A stretch of 20,590 nucleotides of DNA from Ichthyophthirius multifiliis (taxonomy: Eukaryota > Ciliophora > Oligohymenophorea > Hymenostomatida), in NCBI RefSeq assembly GCF_000220395.1, contig NW_004087481.1:1-20590 (forward strand), read 5' to 3'. How positions within the stretch are numbered: the first letter of the stretch is position 1; the number at the start of each line of letters is the position of its first letter. This document shows positions 10,369 to 20,590 of the stretch, one piece after another. A program made the position numbers and the translations under genes. The notes under the pieces are model-generated. The model was not told the DNA's origin and ran no database searches. It saw nothing but the letters and a program-made list of their open reading frames with translations.

Positions 10369-11701
10369 TCATGAATAATTTCTAATAATATTATCACCTT
10401 CTTCTAATCCTACAATATAATCTGGATATTCTACTTATAAAAGATAATAATTTTCTTAATCTTCTAACCCAAAAGGGTTATATTCACAATTAGCCTTTTT
10501 AGGTATTATATTTTTGACATTTGCTATTAATAATAGTTAACAATTTTATAATAGTTCTCTATGTTTTAATGACAATGTATCAAAATCAAGGAAAAGATTA
10601 TTTTTATACTGAATTTTTTTAACCATTGAATCATTATTTTAACAACTATTATTTAATTAATAATCATCATTGTTTTCATTGTTTATTTATTTTAATATTA
10701 ATGGTATATAATTATTTTCACTACAAGGTATAAATATCATTTTTGATCCTTCTTCTAATCTAATAAAAATAATATATACATATATTTTAATTATAAATAT
10801 ACCTTGTTATATTTATAGATTCTTTCATAAGAATGGTTTTTTAATAACTTATGTTATATCTATATGTTCTAGCATTTATTAAGATATAATAGGTATTTTT
10901 TTACTTTTTGAGTCTATATTTTTCAAAATTTTTCTAAATTTTTACGCTTCATACGATGATAAAGTCATATTATTATCATCTTCTTATATATCCTCTTCTG
11001 AGGTTTATGTTTGGATATTATTTTTCTCTTAATTTATTTTCTTTTCTAATATTTAGATCTGCTTTTTCATATTTTTAATTGAAGATTCAGCCTAAATCAA
11101 CTCTTCGGCTAATATATCATTGTCTTTAAGGCTTTTTTCCAATTCTTGTTCTTTAAAATAGAAATTTTTTTCTAGTTTTTCAACTGTTTGGCTATGTATG
11201 TTTAAACATATAGTATTTTTTTTCAAAAGGTCATATTATTATTACATATTATTATAATTAGAAAGTAAATTTTAATAATCTTATTAAACTTTTTGAATAT
11301 TTTAATTCAAAGTGTCGTTTTCAATTTGTTTTTGTTAAATTTTAGTCTCTAATTAAGATATATTGACTTTTAAAATTTATTAATAATCATTTAATTCTTT
11401 TAATTGGTTTTCTTAAAAAATCAATTGTATTTATTATTCTTAAATTTGCTTTTCATTACTTTTTATTTATAATATGCTTTATTCTTATTCGTGTTTATAT
11501 TGCTACTCTTGCCTTTGGAAATCTTCAATTTAAGATTTTAAAAATTAAAGTTCAGTTTAAATTGATTAAAGGTTTTCTTGTTTTTATAATACTTCAAGGT
11601 TTAATTGTTTAAAACTTTAGTCTTTTAATGACATTGATTTTAAATTGGAATTTATTTATTCATTTAATTATTGTAACTATAAATAAATATATTTAAATAA
11701 A

Positions 11702-11768
<67 letters not shown>

Positions 11769-13002
11769 TTTTACTTCTTCTTCTCTTTCTCTTATCTTTT
11801 ATCTTAATTCAGATAAAAGTTAATTTAATTCTTAGTTAATACGATTTGATTCGTTATTCCTTTCTTTTAAATTTTAAATTTTTTTTTACATTTCTTCTTC
11901 TTCTTGTTTGTTTTTTTCAGTTTCTTTTTCATATTCCTATATTTTTTTTATAATATATATAAATTTTTATTTATAATATTGAATGATTATATATTAATTT
12001 TTTATATATAGAATAAAATATTTACTTTTATATTTATTTTTTATTATTCTATAATTTATATATTTATTTCTAATTCAGATTGTATTTAATTTAATTAATT
12101 TTACAAATTATTAATTGTATTTTTCTATTAGTTCATTGTTTCATTATTTTCATATATTTAATTAGTATATATTTATATTTATATATTTTGTTTTTGTATA
12201 TTATCTTCATTATTTTATTAATTTAAACATTATTTTTATAAATTCTCATTTAATTATTAAACTTATTATTATAATTCTTAAATATCTTATTGTTAGATTT
12301 CTATAATGGTTTATTTATCATTTAATTTTGTTAACTCATCTTTATATTTTGTCAAATTTTAAATTTCAGTGTTCTTTTTTTCTATTTCAAATTATTAACT
12401 TTGAATTATTTATACATGTTTCTATCTTTCAGCTTCTATAGACCTTAACATTTCGTCGAGCTTTTATAATCTTTAGATTTTATCTTATAGGGAAATTCGA
12501 TCCTTTTATAAATCTTCACCAAGATGTTATTTTTCAAGATTTAACTGGGCTATTTATTTATTTAATTAAGTATTTTCTTATAGTTTTTTTTCGTAAGCTA
12601 TTTGTTAATTTTCTAATTTTAATTTTAAATTTTCTTGCTCTTTTTTAAGTTTTTCATTTTCACTTTTTATATTATTTTTATTTAATAATATATATATATT
12701 TTTATTTTACATTTAATTTTCATCTAAATCATTTAAAAAATTTTATATATCTCTTTTATTATTTTATATTTGAATTTTTAATTCTTGCTCTTATTAAAGT
12801 TAACGATTTTTTTGTTTTTCTAGTTCTTTATGGGATTATTCTTATATTTCTTATATAATTTTTAAGTTTTCTTATTTTAATTGCTTTTCAATTAATTATA
12901 TTTTTTTTGATATTTCTTCGTTTTCTTTTTGTTTTTATACTATTTGAGTATTTAATCCTATTTTATAATAAATAAATTAATTTATAAAAATTTTTTATAT
13001 AA

Positions 13003-13053
<51 letters not shown>

Positions 13054-15918
13054 CTTAATAGTTAATCTTAATTTTATCTTATAAGTTTATTTTTTTCAAT
13101 TAATTCTTTTTATTTATCTTTTATTTCTACATTAAGAATATTCACTTATTATTTGAATTGCTCTTTTTTATCTTCAAATGCTTATATTTATTTTTTAAAC
13201 TCAGATTGAAATTTACCTTCTTATTATTTTATTTTATCTTCATAAAGTTATATCAATTGATTTTTTTCTTTAGAATAAAGTTCTTATTTATTAATAATTT
13301 AAAGTTCATATTAATTAATCATATCATTATATTGATTTTATTATTCATTCTATTTCCTTACAAAAATACTAAATTATACTTTAGCAGTTTATTACAATAA
13401 TATAGTAAGATTTTTAATCCTATTATTTAATTTATTTATAGCATTTCCTTCTTGATAGAATTCATTATTTTCAAAATTTTTTTATATACTATCCTCATTG
13501 TCTTTTTGGTAAAATGAATGCACATTTTGAAATGCCAAATTTAATTCTTCCAATTCTTTTTCTAGTTTTTAAATAATTCTATTTTTTTCATTATAGTCAT
13601 ATTATTAATTTTTTAAAAGAACATTTTTCTATTTTTCGATTTCGAATTAGTTTTTTAATTCTTTATATTCGATATTGTTTATTATTTAAGGTATTTGTTG
13701 ATTTTCTTAAGAAATATATCCTTTTTATTATTTTTGTATTATTTTTTTTAATTCTATTATTTTTAATTCCTGTTCCATTTAGTATTCCCTTTATTCAAAT
13801 TAAGTAAATAATTCTGTATATTTTTCCTCATGCTCGTTTTCGATTTTGGGATATTTTTCTAGATTTTCAACTAAAAGGTGTATTTAGATTTTTAATTCCG
13901 GAATAAAATCTTAAGGTAAACATTTTCCAATTGATTTTAAAAATTAAAGTCTTTTCTCATTTTCAATTTTTATTAGAGTATTTAATTATTTTATTTCTAT
14001 AATATATATATATATATATATGATGGCTTTATTTTATTTTACATTTTTCGTAATAATAATTAAATTCGTTTCTTCTACTTATTTCTTTGATTATTTATTT
14101 ATAGTTTTAAATAAATTAAATTGGCTTTTGGAATTCATTGAATGCTTTTTCTAACTTAATTAATTCTAAGTCTAAATTCTTGAACTTCTCATATGTATAT
14201 TTAGATATTTCTTTTGTTACTGGGTTTATTTTTTAATAGAATCTTTACATTATTTTAACATTGTTTAATTTTTATTCGCTTAATAATATATATGATTTTA
14301 TTTGTTATTCAAATATAGTGTTTATATTAATATTATTTATATTATAGTCTTTTATTTTATTTTATATATTTATTATTTCATTTTCATTTATTTAATCTAA
14401 GTTGTTATTTTCTAATTATGAAATAATAAATTTTCTTATGTTTCTATAATCTTCTTAAATACTGCTAAAGATACTCTAAATAATTATTTTATCCTCTTAT
14501 ATATATTCTTCTTATTTATTTACTTATTCGCATTAACTATAATAAATATATATATATAATTTTATATATATTTATATATATATATATCAATTTTAATTTT
14601 TACTTTTATACAGTTTATGTTGTTAACACTTTTTATTCTTAGATTTTTTTTTTTAAAGTTTTTATATCTTATTAATATTCAATATTTTTTTATTTTAATT
14701 TTTCTTGTTGGCTTATACAATATTATTTCCATTAATCGATTTTATTTTGGTCGTAATAAATATCATATAAATATTTTTTTTTTCTTTTTTTAATTAATCA
14801 TGTAGTTCTATTTTTTTGCTCTTTTTATTTAATAAATAATATTAATTTATTTAATTGTTATTTTTACATTTTGCATTGCTTCTTCATATTTTTGTAATAA
14901 TTTAACATTTTTTTCTTAATTTTATCTGATTTTTTATAATATATCAGCTTTTCGGTTCTTACATATTGAATATTCACTAATTGCTCGCATTAATATAGAT
15001 TCTAGACTTGAAGATTGAATACCTATTTCTTTACATACTTTTTCGATTTTCTATTATCTAGATAAAAACAAACAGAATTTATTCTTTTTTAAAATAAATA
15101 AAAGATAAAAAATTAATATTTTACTTTAATATTCAAATAATTTTAGAAAACTAATTATTCTAAATCTAATATTTTAGGGTCTTTAAGTATTAATTTTTAT
15201 TTTTAATCTTCTGGTAATTCTAATTAAGTTTAGTAATCATATTCAACAATTTTTTAATCTAATTCTTATATTATGTTAATATTTATTTTAATAAAAAATA
15301 TTTAATATTTTATAAGATTTACTAAATTATTTATCATCTTATTCACTAAATAATTATATTTACATTTTATGCTAATATATAAGCTATTATTAGTCATATT
15401 ATTCTAATAAAATACTTTCACTAAATACAAATAAAACCTAAAATGTAAAAATGTATATATATATATATATTTATATATTTATTACATAATATGATTTATG
15501 CTTTTATTAGTCTACAGTCCTTTATGTTTAAGATAATGCATTGTCTTTTTCAATATCTCCTAAAATATCATCTTACTCAACTTTAAATCCACTTTTAGTA
15601 ACAATTATTTAATCTTCAATATCTATTTTTAAATCTTTTTGTATTAATTATTAGATTTAGGATATTCTTTTTAATTATTTTTTTAATATTTTTTTCATTA
15701 ATAAAAGTTGTTAAATGTAATATTTATTAAAAAAATTTATATTTATGTTTTTTTCATTTTGTATATATATATATATATATATTTATTTAGTTATATTATA
15801 TTTTTATTTACTTTTAATCTGATGGTATACTATGATATGTTTAATATTAACCTAACTCTCCATGTTTAACAACTAAATCTAATAAATGAATTTATTACTT
15901 TTCTTATTTCTATTACAT
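10369..15918 (-). CDS. ATG11: Probable ATG11/FIP200 autophagy scaffold
   Basis: ATG11 and FIP200 scaffold the Atg1/ULK1 kinase complex and link cargo receptors to autophagosome formation. Twelve exons are predicted: 15918-15812, 15666-15486, 15437-15323, 15264-15125, 15083-14868, 14820-14604, 14536-14043, 13996-13055, 12957-12026, 11936-11775, 11676-10803 and 10759-10369; about 1590 residues (FIP200 has 1594). Residues about 10-125 read as a ubiquitin-like fold (LVVKHGELG, QLIQKDLKIDIEDQIIVTKSG, YYVLFVFSES), as at the FIP200 N-terminus. Over a thousand residues of Gln/Glu/Lys coiled coil follow. The last 130 residues fit the claw domain: EEGSKMIFIPCSENNYIPL, a Leu-rich middle, then NPFGL and YYLLQVEY. 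Two exons each need one extra base, at the A10 run 14783-14774 and the A6 run 10842-10837; all other junctions fit. Start chosen because it alone gives the first strand of the fold. Another coiled-coil scaffold is the alternative. Confidence 0.7.
11706..11763. repeat. AT dinucleotide array inside an ATG11 intron
   Basis: This is an AT array of about 58 nt inside intron 11774-11677 of the minus-strand scaffold gene, with a GTAAAA donor and a TTATAG acceptor on either side. Confidence 0.9.
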
Positions 15919-16496
15919 TTTTTTTTTTTGAATTATTTTAATAAATATATATATATATATATTTTTAAAAATATATTAATAATAAATATTAAAATTTTTA
16001 TAAATAATCAAAAAAATATTAAATATTTGATTTTTTCTCTTAAATTTTTATTTTTTGGATGTTTTTTTTTATAAAAAAATAATCTATTGATATAATTAAA
16101 AATATAAATTTTAATAAATAAATAAAAATAAGAAAAATACAATCAAATAAATACATTTTAAAACTATAAAAATTATAATAGATAAATATTAATATTTATA
16201 TAATTTTTTTATATTTAAAAAATGTTATAATTTTAAAAAGATTATATATATATTATAACTATTAAATTATATAATGATTTTAATAATTAAAATTTAGAAA
16301 AATATTTTATTTTTTTATATATTAATTTGTTTATTTTAAAAATATATATATATATTTTTAAGTTTTACTTATTAATTATATTAAACTTTTTATTTCCTTT
16401 TAAAAAATAATTAAATAAAGAAAGTATTTTATAAAATATAATTATTTATTAGAAAAATAAATCTTTATTCATTTTTTTTTTATAAATAAAAAAAAA
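15919..16496. other. Divergent intergenic spacer
   Basis: This A/T sequence lies between the start of the leftward ATG11-like gene and the start of the rightward rhodanese gene, so both promoters should lie here. I recognise no motif. A plus-strand open frame at 15886-16074 is a low-complexity Ile/Phe/Leu string and is not believed. Confidence 0.5.
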
Positions 16497-17193
16497 ATGA
16501 TATTTGTTAATAATATTAAAAATCTATTTATTACAAAAATCTAATAACTCGTTTTCTAAAAAAGCTATAATAAAACTTCTCAAAACTATAACTTAATAGA
16601 ATGTGAGGAATTAAAAAAACTCATAGATCAAAAGGCAGATATCAAAATTTTGTATGCTTATTAAGCTCCAATATCAATATAAAATAAAGTAATTAAATTA
16701 GATCACATTCCGTAATCAATAATGTTAAATTTATAAGAATTAGATGGAAAAAATAATAGTAAATATTAAAAAATACCATCTGATTAATAATTTAATAGTT
16801 TAATGTAAAAATAAAATATAAAAAAATAATAAAAAGTTATCATTTATTGCAATTCGATTACTAATTCTACGCGTTTACATTATTTAATGGATATTTTTGG
16901 ATATTAAAATTTATATTATTTAAATGGGGGATTATTAAGATGGTATTAATTAGGTTTTCCTTTAAAATAGGAATATGTTTTATAATAAGAGAATTAAAAT
17001 ATTATAGAAAAAAAAGATGATTATTCATATAAATTAAATAAAGAAAAATTAGCATTTTTAGAAGATATAGTAGAAATAAACTAAAATTATAATAATTCAG
17101 ATTATTTAATTATAGATACAAGAAAACCTTAACAATATTTTGAAGGTAAATATAAATATTATTTTATATATAAAAAATATATAAATATATATT

Positions 17194-17232
<39 letters not shown>

Positions 17233-17508
17233 TTAGGTTAAGAATTTTAATGGAAACATATTCCTGTATTAAATGTTATGATATAAAAAGATGGAAGATT
17301 TATTAATAAACAATAAATAGAGAATATTTTTTAGGAAAAAGATATTGATTTAAACAAGTTAATTATTAGTACTTGTAAAAGAGGATATTAGGCAACTGTT
17401 TTTAATTTTTTAGGCTATTATACTTTTGGAGATTATTATAAAGGTAAAGTTTACGATGGATCATGGGATGAATATTTATAATATAAAATATCTTAATAAA
17501 AAAACTGA
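16497..17508 (+). CDS. Two-domain rhodanese sulfurtransferase (TST/MPST type)
   Basis: The exons are 16497-17145 and 17237-17508, giving 306 residues, near the usual 280-300. Enzymes of this family move sulfur from thiosulfate or 3-mercaptopyruvate to an acceptor through a cysteine persulfide. The first domain (about 28-165) carries IIYCNSITNS, MDIFGYQNLYYLNGGLLRWY and GFPL. The second (about 200-306) has DYLIIDTRKPQQYFEG, the active loop TCKRGYQAT with Cys263, and the family ending VYDGSWDEYL. The loop CKRG resembles thiosulfate sulfurtransferase (CRKG) more than mercaptopyruvate sulfurtransferase (CGSG), so the donor is left open. The first domain also keeps a Cys in its loop position but lacks the glycine pattern, so it is probably inactive. 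The first 30 residues (MIFVNNIKNLFITKIQQLVF) are hydrophobic with scattered Lys and no acidic residue, which suggests a mitochondrial presequence. The intron holds an AT array. Confidence 0.9.
17197..17228. repeat. AT dinucleotide array inside the rhodanese intron
   Basis: This AT array of about 32 nt lies close to the acceptor of intron 17146-17236; the codons on either side join as a Gly codon in phase. Confidence 0.9.
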
Positions 17509-17537
17509 TATTTAAATATATGTTATATTTTTTGTTT

Positions 17538-19355
17538 TCATTTTTATTAATAAAAATAATATGTTTAAAAATCAAATTAATTATTTACTATTAAAGGTTT
17601 AGTATTCCATTTTGATAGAAAATAATGATAAAAAGATTCCATATTTTCTACATAAAGACTTATTTTTTCCAAAAAAATGAAACTTTAAAGCACTTAGAGT
17701 ATTTTATTAAAGCTCTAAGTATCTTATATGTAAAATTTAGGACATGAAATGTACAAGTTTTATATTTTTTTGGATAAAAAAGATAAAAGATTCAAATTTT
17801 CAATTGAAGTTCCATCTAAAAGAAGTGTTTTTAAATTTGAGAAAATTCCAGAAAAATCTAAAAGAGTCTAATTGTCAAAAGAAGTATTATAGGAAATATC
17901 TAAATATTATAAAGTGTTGATTTTGGAGGGGAAAAAAGCTTTTTGGAAAAGAAATTTGTTAAAATTTGGATGAATTCTGTCCATTTTTCTTAATGAAAGT
18001 TTCCTTAGTTTTTAGCAATTTTATAGGAGGTTTTAAATGTCAAAATTACTGATTTTATTGGCTTCTAAATGCAATGTTTCGAGAGATAATTGACAGTTTT
18101 CAATTATTTTTTTGAGGCTTTTTTTTGTGAAGCTTTTTAACATTCTCACAGAAACCTTCCTTAAGAATTTTTGGTGCGAAAAAAATTAAATAGATTCATC
18201 TTTGGTTACTCTAGTGCAATTATTAATTGAAATTTTTGTCAATTAAACATTCATTTGAACCAAAAGTGTTAATGTACATTCTATTTAAGTGTAATCTATA
18301 GATAATTCTTTTAAATTTTCGTAATTACTGCTTAGTATGATGTTAAGGAGGCCATTATTTAATTAAATACAACTTGATAAGCCTAATGATGTTAATTAAA
18401 ATTATTTTTGAGACAAATACATTAGGGAAAAAGTGGATATTTATTATGTGGATTTATAACTATTTATGTTAAGTTTTTATATATTAATAAATTTATTAAG
18501 GAAATCTTAAAATAAAGAATCATTAATATTTTTTGATGTGTCCTAATATTAATAGTCTAAAACAGTAAATTTTTGTAAGCTTTTTTTGGGCAAAATTAAA
18601 TTAAAGAAATTAAAAGAAAAATCATTAATTCCAAAAAGATTATTTTGTTTAAATTTTAAAGAATTTATAAGTTTAAAAGTGTTTAAATTTTCACATATTT
18701 ATTTTTCAGGAGTATATTAAGGATGTAAAAATAATAAATTTTTATAAGAAGAAATATTTTTTAATTTTAAATTTTTCAGTTTTTATGAATATTTTCTTTC
18801 TGGATGGAATATAGAAGTAAATAATAAGTTAAAATATTCGTTAGAAGTTGTAGTTCTTAATACTAAAGTTTCTAAATTTTTTATTTTATCCCAAAAATTA
18901 GATAGTTAATCGAATTCTTTGTTTAAATTTTCAATTCTTTTATTTTTTTATTTACCATATTCAATTATTTATAATTGTAAAACTATTATTTATTTAAATT
19001 TACTCATTTATTTATAAAAGGAAGACTTTTTAATTTATTTTGATTGTAAATTTACTAGTTTTAATTCTTTTATGTTTTCAGGAAATTCTTTAAGGAGTTT
19101 TTTAATTTTTATTCCTAAACAATTAATTGCTATTATTTATAATTTCTACCCAAATTATGAAAAAAATTTATATAAATTATCTTTTTTAAAAGATGTAGTA
19201 TCTTATATAGAAAGAATTTTTAAATTTGTATTAAAATATGTTAATATGTCTTAAGTTAATTACTTATTTATGAATAATATGGCTTTTAATTAATTAAATT
19301 ATAGGAAACTTAATATTAATTTCCTTAAATGATAATTTAATTATAAAAATTACAT
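17538..19355 (-). CDS. Leucine-rich-repeat protein, intronless
   Basis: A single open frame on the minus strand from an ATG at 19355-19353 to a TGA at 17540-17538 gives 605 residues with no intron. It is made almost entirely of leucine-rich repeats of about 25-35 residues with the pattern LxxLxLxxx. Good copies are NLETLVLRTTTSNEYFNLL, LETLHLEANKISNFDIQNLL, LRKLSLRKMD, LQYLDISYN and LKTLLLDGTSIENL. There is no signal peptide, membrane segment, F-box or other domain, so the role is probably protein binding, partner unknown. The repeats begin within the first 15 residues, so an extra 5' exon is possible, but the next gene stops only 88 bases upstream. Its 3' end faces the rhodanese gene, with 29 bases between the two stop codons. 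LRR proteins of this irregular kind are a large ciliate family; specific function cannot be given. Confidence 0.87.
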
Positions 19356-19443
19356 TTTTTTTTTTATTTTAATGAAAAATATTTTTTAATTAATTATAAC
19401 TAATTTTTGTTTAATTAAATTTTTATATTTTAATTATATATAA
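19356..19443. other. Short tandem-gene spacer
   Basis: Only 88 A/T bases separate the TSG101-like stop from the ATG of the LRR gene on the same strand. The LRR promoter must be within it or inside the TSG101 3' end. Confidence 0.5.
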
Positions 19444-20590
19444 TCATTTTTTTAATAAATCGACACATTTTTTTATTAATAATATATTATAAAATTAATC
19501 TAATGATAAATTCTATGAAATCTATAATTATTTATTAAAAGTTTTTGGTTTATATTTATTTTATATATATATAAAAAAACTTTAATTAATTAATCTAAAG
19601 TTATTTCATCATTTTTAAATTTATTTTCAATAAAAGAAAAAGTTTCTTTTATTGCATTATTATCTGCTGTTAGTAAAGAAATTCTTTTAAAAATTTTAAT
19701 AATTATAATAAAAAAATAAGGAATAAATATAAATAATATTATATAAAATACTATTTTTCGGATTCATTTTCTATATTTATATAATTTAATATGTTATCTT
19801 AATTTAAACTTTTTTAATCATTTTCTTATATAAATTATTATAACTTTTAATTTTATTAATCAAGTTATGTAAACTTTTCAACTAACTATTCTTATATTAA
19901 ATAAGATATTAGACTATTATATTAAATATTATTTTTATATTCTTTTATATTATTTAAGTTTTATTTATGTTCTTTTAGGTTTTATTCTATTTCTTTTATT
20001 TATTCTTATGTATCTGCATTCAAAATTAATTATTTTCCTTAAATATTTAATGGATTTGAAAAACTATTTTATTTTTATTTCTGTAAGTTATAATTTTCTT
20101 GAATTGTTTAAGAATTTATTGTATTTTATTATTATGTTTTTTAATTAAGTGTATTATTTTAAAAATATTATTATTATATTTATTATTGGGTTTATTAAAA
20201 TTATAATTATTATGTTTATAACTATTCTTAAAAGGAAAAATTTCTTAAAAATTTTATATCATTTATTAAACTAATGTCAACTTATTTTATTTTTCAAAAA
20301 ATAAAATATATATATATATATATAATATATAAAAAATATATATATAAATATATATATATATTTATATATTTATAAAATATATATATTTATTTATTTATAT
20401 TTATATATTATTTTTTATTTTATTACTATGTTTTAATGTATACTCCATTTTTAACTTTCTGATAAATATACAGAAATAAAACCATCTGTTTATTAATATT
20501 AATAAAAATTAGGATTTATCTTATTTATTTTTTTCTTTTTTTTATTATTTATTATTTATTATTTTTTTTTTGTTTTTATTTTTTTACCTA
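19444..20590 (-). CDS. TSG101: TSG101/VPS23, ESCRT-I subunit (3' part, 5' end off window)
   Basis: TSG101/Vps23 is the ESCRT-I subunit that binds ubiquitinated cargo and sorts it into multivesicular bodies. The visible exons are about 20519-20444, 20280-19752, 19683-19581 and 19521-19444, all in phase. The first visible exon and the start of the second give DGFISVYLSESQKW and LINDIKFLRNFSF, matching the end of the UEV ubiquitin-binding domain. A Gln-rich linker and a coiled coil (QEQIKEIEQNLKEHKQNLNN) follow. The last 60 residues match the steadiness box: LLTADNNAIKETFSFIENKF, then EITLDQLIK and LSLDQFYNILLIKK, where human TSG101 has an LLTLDAEENAIEDTI-type sequence. A possible donor (GTAAAA at 20587) at the window edge suggests that another exon lies just outside. 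The last intron (19580-19522) uses a rare GTTTTT donor; without it the frame would be lost. Most of the UEV domain is not visible. Confidence 0.78.

Noticed and set aside
13158-13400. A plus-strand ORF of 80 codons rich in Phe, Leu and Ile.
   Set aside because: It is antisense to a long coiled-coil exon of the ATG11-like gene; the minus frame is continuous on both sides.
14774-14783. A short intron to explain the frame change in exon 14820-14604 of the ATG11-like gene.
   Set aside because: There is no GT donor in the right phase before the AG at the run. One extra base in the A10 run fits both flanking introns without further change.
17683-17718. An imperfect hairpin with CTTAGAG and CTCTAAG, considered as a terminator or transposon end.
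   Set aside because: It lies inside the LRR coding frame near its 3' end, and the palindrome is explained by codons; no second copy is seen.
17730-19331. A long plus-strand frame, open except for about five TGA, including an open stretch of some 300 codons and the ATG-led piece 19072-19254.
   Set aside because: It is the shadow of the minus-strand LRR gene. The minus frame has no stop over 605 codons and shows repeated LxxLxL patterns, while the plus residues are a low-complexity Phe/Leu/Lys string. With TGA the only stop, AT-rich antisense frames are often open by chance.

Overview
The window looks like macronuclear DNA of an oligohymenophorean ciliate with an extremely AT-rich genome; Ichthyophthirius multifiliis or a close relative fits best. 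Two things show this. Under the standard code there are almost no long open frames. When TAA and TAG are read as glutamine and only TGA as stop, most of the window resolves into conserved genes with many short GT-AG introns (38 to about 300 nt). All gene models below use that code and were spliced by eye, so exon edges are predictions.

Layout, left to right: (1) minus strand 834-77, a glutamine-rich coiled-coil protein with poly-Gln encoded by TAA; (2) plus strand 1234-3718, a six-exon coiled-coil protein; (3) plus 3990-5641, an OST3/OST6 subunit of oligosaccharyltransferase (eleven exons); (4) plus 6094-7097, a UBE2S-type ubiquitin-conjugating enzyme whose ATG is an exon of its own; (5) minus, about 8518-7610, a decayed MORN-repeat pseudogene; (6) 8521-10368, a gene desert of almost pure A/T; (7) minus 15918-10369, a large scaffold with a ubiquitin-like N-terminus, long coiled coils and a C-terminus like the ATG11/FIP200 claw; (8) plus 16497-17508, a two-domain rhodanese (sulfurtransferase); (9) minus 19355-17538, an intronless 605-residue leucine-rich-repeat protein; (10) minus 20590-19444, the 3' part of a TSG101/VPS23 (ESCRT-I) gene cut by the window edge.

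The genes are typical single eukaryotic units, not an operon. Several act in protein quality control and membrane traffic (N-glycosylation, ubiquitin transfer, autophagy scaffold, ESCRT-I), but their adjacency is probably chance. The most interesting items are the probable ATG11/FIP200 homologue, three places where an otherwise intact frame needs one extra A at an A-run, the single-codon first exon of the E2 gene, and the MORN pseudogene. I see no virus-like element, LINE, DNA transposon, CRISPR array, rRNA or tRNA in the window.
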